Notes under the pieces: model-generated
Seen by the model: the letters and a program-made list of their open reading frames with translations, nothing else
The model's database searches: none
What the model was told of the DNA's origin: nothing
Part shown: positions 62,151 through 64,000 of the stretch, in pieces
Layout: each line of letters begins with the position of its first letter
Numbering within the stretch: the stretch's first letter is position 1
Made by a program: the position numbers and the translations under genes
From: Pyrocephalus nanus
Lineage: Eukaryota > Chordata > Aves > Passeriformes > Tyrannidae
NCBI GenBank assembly: GCA_038380795.1
Contig: CM076280.1
Location: forward strand, 4,451,501-4,515,500
Reading direction: 5' to 3'
Length of the DNA: 64,000 nt

Positions 62151-63396
62151 TTAGATGACTTTTTAGGATCTTCATGGTCTTATTTTCCACTAATTTCGCG
62201 GTTATTACAATCAAGTCTCCAGGCAGATAAGAATGAAGAGTCTATGGTGCATCAGAACCTGGTGATCTCATCTTCCCTGCACTGCAGTCACTGATAAAGT
62301 TCCTCCTGCCAAAACCTTTTCTCTCCTCATTGCTGCTAAATTATTAGTGTGCCATGCCCTGGATTTATATCCCACTATAACTTTCACAAAGCAGTCTCCT
62401 CTTTTCATGGTAGGCCATATACACACCAACAGTTTTAAATAAAAAGGCTTGAAAAAGTTGAGGTTGAAAAGCTAAATAAAGAAAAAATGAATTATATCTT
62501 AAATCCAAAGGTAGAACTAACTGAGCTAAACATACAGTTCATATGATTGATTCAATATACTGTAGAGCCTCCCTAATTTACCATTTGCTTAGTTACACAT
62601 CCCATAATTCATACAACAAAACAACCACCGTTGTTTTTTTTTTTTGCAAACATTTAACAACCATGCAGTTCTTTCAGAATTATCACATTTCAGGATTTCA
62701 GGGTTTTTTTTGACCCATTAGACTTATGCATATTCATCAGGGGACTGTTCAGCTCAGATCAAACCAGGCTTTTCTGAGTATATGAGCAGAGTGTGTTTCT
62801 GACAGTTAATTCAGAGCTGTCTACACAACACCCTGCAAACACTGTCCCAGCCCTGGGTTCACCCTGTTGTCTTTGTCCAGATATTAGTTTGCAAATATTG
62901 GTGCAAGCTTCTGCAATTTTCAGGGTGTCTCAGTTATTTGTAGACTTCTCTCATATCTTTACCCTGTGGAATAATATACAGAGAGTGCTCCTAGTATCAA
63001 ATATGTTGCTTACACTTATCTGAGCAGAATTGCATTCTTTAAGCACATGAAGTTATTTGAAATGGCACAGTAGGAAGTAATTTCATGCAGGATTTCCCTC
63101 GAAGTTAATAAAAATCCAGACTGAGGATATTCAGTTGAAAGAACTGATTGTCACTGTGTTTTTGGTTTAGGACACTGGGCTTTGTCCCATGAATCCCCAT
63201 CCTTAGAGCTCCAGATTAAGGGTGAGATTAAACCTTTTTGTGCAGGCAACCTGCAAAAGCTTGTCTGTGCTACAGAGGATCCGATGAACTGCCAGTGGAT
63301 CTGCCCTTGGAATTTCCTTCCTTTCCCTTTCTCTTTCTCTTGCTGTTCCAAGGAGGACAAGGCAAACCTAGAAGCTGTTCTCTTTTCCCCTTGCAG

Positions 63397-63690
63397 GTGG
63401 CATTGTGCTGAATCCCTCCTTCTATGGAATCCCTGGCCACACTCACACAATGATCCACGAGATCGGGCACAGCCTGGGGCTCTATCACGTCTTCCGGGGA
63501 ATCTCGGAGATCCTCTCCTGCAGCGACCCCTGCATGGAAACCGAGCCCTCCTTCGAGACTGGGGACCTCTGCAGTGACACCAACCCTGCTCCCAAGCACA
63601 AGCTGTGTGGGGATCCCGGACCTGGCAATGACACCTGTGGTTTTCACAGTTTCCTAAACACACCCTTCAGTAACTTCATGAGCTACGCAG
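63397..63690 (+). CDS. PAPPA: PAPPA exon 4 (zinc-binding motif and Met-turn of the metzincin domain)
   Basis: This 294-nt exon encodes the last two bases of codon 538 to codon 635 plus one base. It carries the catalytic zinc motif [11 protein letters not shown] at residues 558-568 (63456-63488): His558, His562 and His568 are zinc ligands and Glu559 is the general base. The Met-turn FMSYA is at 631-635 (Met632). Between them lies a Cys-rich segment ([19 protein letters not shown]) with a conserved sequon at GNDTC. The residue numbers are four lower than in human PAPPA, in line with the shorter propeptide. The acceptor is CCTTGCAG|GT and the donor GCAG|GTACGG, with phases 1 and 1. All catalytic residues are present, so the enzyme should be active. 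[11 protein letters not shown] favours PAPPA over PAPPA2. Confidence 0.97.
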
Positions 63691-64000
63691 GTACGGGGAG
63701 TTCCTTGCCTTGTTGGAGGGATCTGTGGTTGGGCAAGAACAAAGAATTGCAGTATTTCCTCTCATTTCTGCAGTCATTTCACGTGGGGCTTTATGCTGAC
63801 ATGTGTGTCCATAGGTCTAGGACCAGGTTTGATGGCCTCAGGAATCCCTTCCACTTCTCTTTTTCTTTTTTCCTGGTTTTCCCCAACTTTGTGTCGTTTC
63901 ATGTGAAGACCAGGCAGAAGGTTTGGGGGAGGGAAGAAATGAGATAAGCATTAAGAAAACAGCTTCCAAAGGCTCTACAGCAAATCTGACACCCTATTTC
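63691..64000 (+). other. start of PAPPA intron 4 (cut by window end)
   Basis: It begins GTACGG. The next human residues (DDDCTDS) are not found in frame here, confirming intron. The exon 4 frame happens to stay open until a stop at 63945-63947. A CR1-like tail lies at 63805-63862. Confidence 0.85.
63805..63862 (+). mobile_element. possible CR1 3' tail remnant
   Basis: GGACCAGGTTTGATGGCCTCAGGAATCCCTTCCACTTCT resembles the sense CR1 3' end 'gg.tggactcgatgacctc...gtcccttccaac'. It is short and lacks the terminal octamers, so the call is weak. Confidence 0.35.

Larger units (their letters stand above)
58911..63396 (+). other. PAPPA intron 3 (4.5 kb)
   Basis: It runs from donor GTGAGT to acceptor CCCCTTGCAG. 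Joining gives H-L-G-G-I-V-L-N. It contains a probable old CR1 near 61.8-62.1 kb, a GTTT repeat at 61526-61553, and an A-rich stretch near 60730-60840. A possible solo-LTR-like segment near 60.05-60.6 kb is discussed under findings. No gene was recognised. Confidence 0.9.

Noticed and set aside
63151..63663. 170-codon minus strand frame over exon 4
   Set aside because: Antisense shadow of the catalytic exon. No independent promoter, domain or splice context.
1..64000. CRISPR arrays, operons, phage or bacterial mobile elements
   Set aside because: No regularly spaced repeats or prokaryotic gene layout. All structure fits a vertebrate intron-rich locus.

Overview
The window looks like nuclear DNA of a bird, most likely a passerine. 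The coding exons are vertebrate pappalysin. The introns carry several avian CR1 LINE 3' ends, and one tRNA-Ile-derived SINE with a CR1-like tail resembles the zebra finch TguSINE1 family. All family names come from recall of the families; nothing was searched.

One protein-coding gene is supported: the 5' part of PAPPA (pregnancy-associated plasma protein A, pappalysin-1) on the + strand. Four coding exons can be placed by splice signals, matching phases and protein similarity: exon 1 (coding part 6844-7240, ends phase 1), exon 2 (32861-33929, phase 2), exon 3 (58765-58910, phase 1) and exon 4 (63397-63690, phase 1). Together they encode about 635 residues of a protein that is about 1,620 residues in human. 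They cover the signal peptide, basic propeptide, laminin-G-like domain, Lin12-Notch repeats 1 and 2, and the metzincin catalytic domain through the zinc motif [11 protein letters not shown] and the Met-turn. The rest of the gene, including the CCP modules and third LNR, lies to the right of the window.

Layout: 1 to about 6300 is 5' flank with no recognisable gene. About 5700-6843 is an unusually purine-rich promoter and 5' UTR zone, with no ATG on the + strand between 6335 and 6843. CpG-rich DNA covers exon 1 and the start of intron 1. Intron 1 is 25.6 kb, intron 2 is 24.8 kb, intron 3 is 4.5 kb, and intron 4 is cut by the window end. The introns hold CR1 fragments of several ages, one SINE and simple repeats, plus a few candidate regulatory or exonic segments.

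The most interesting unexplained segment is 57079-57261 in intron 2. It is a 183-nt open block with AG and GT borders whose phases match exons 2 and 3 exactly, so it could be an in-frame 61-codon cassette exon. No transcript evidence is available, and the borders are weak splice sites. No bacterial-type, viral or defence system is present.
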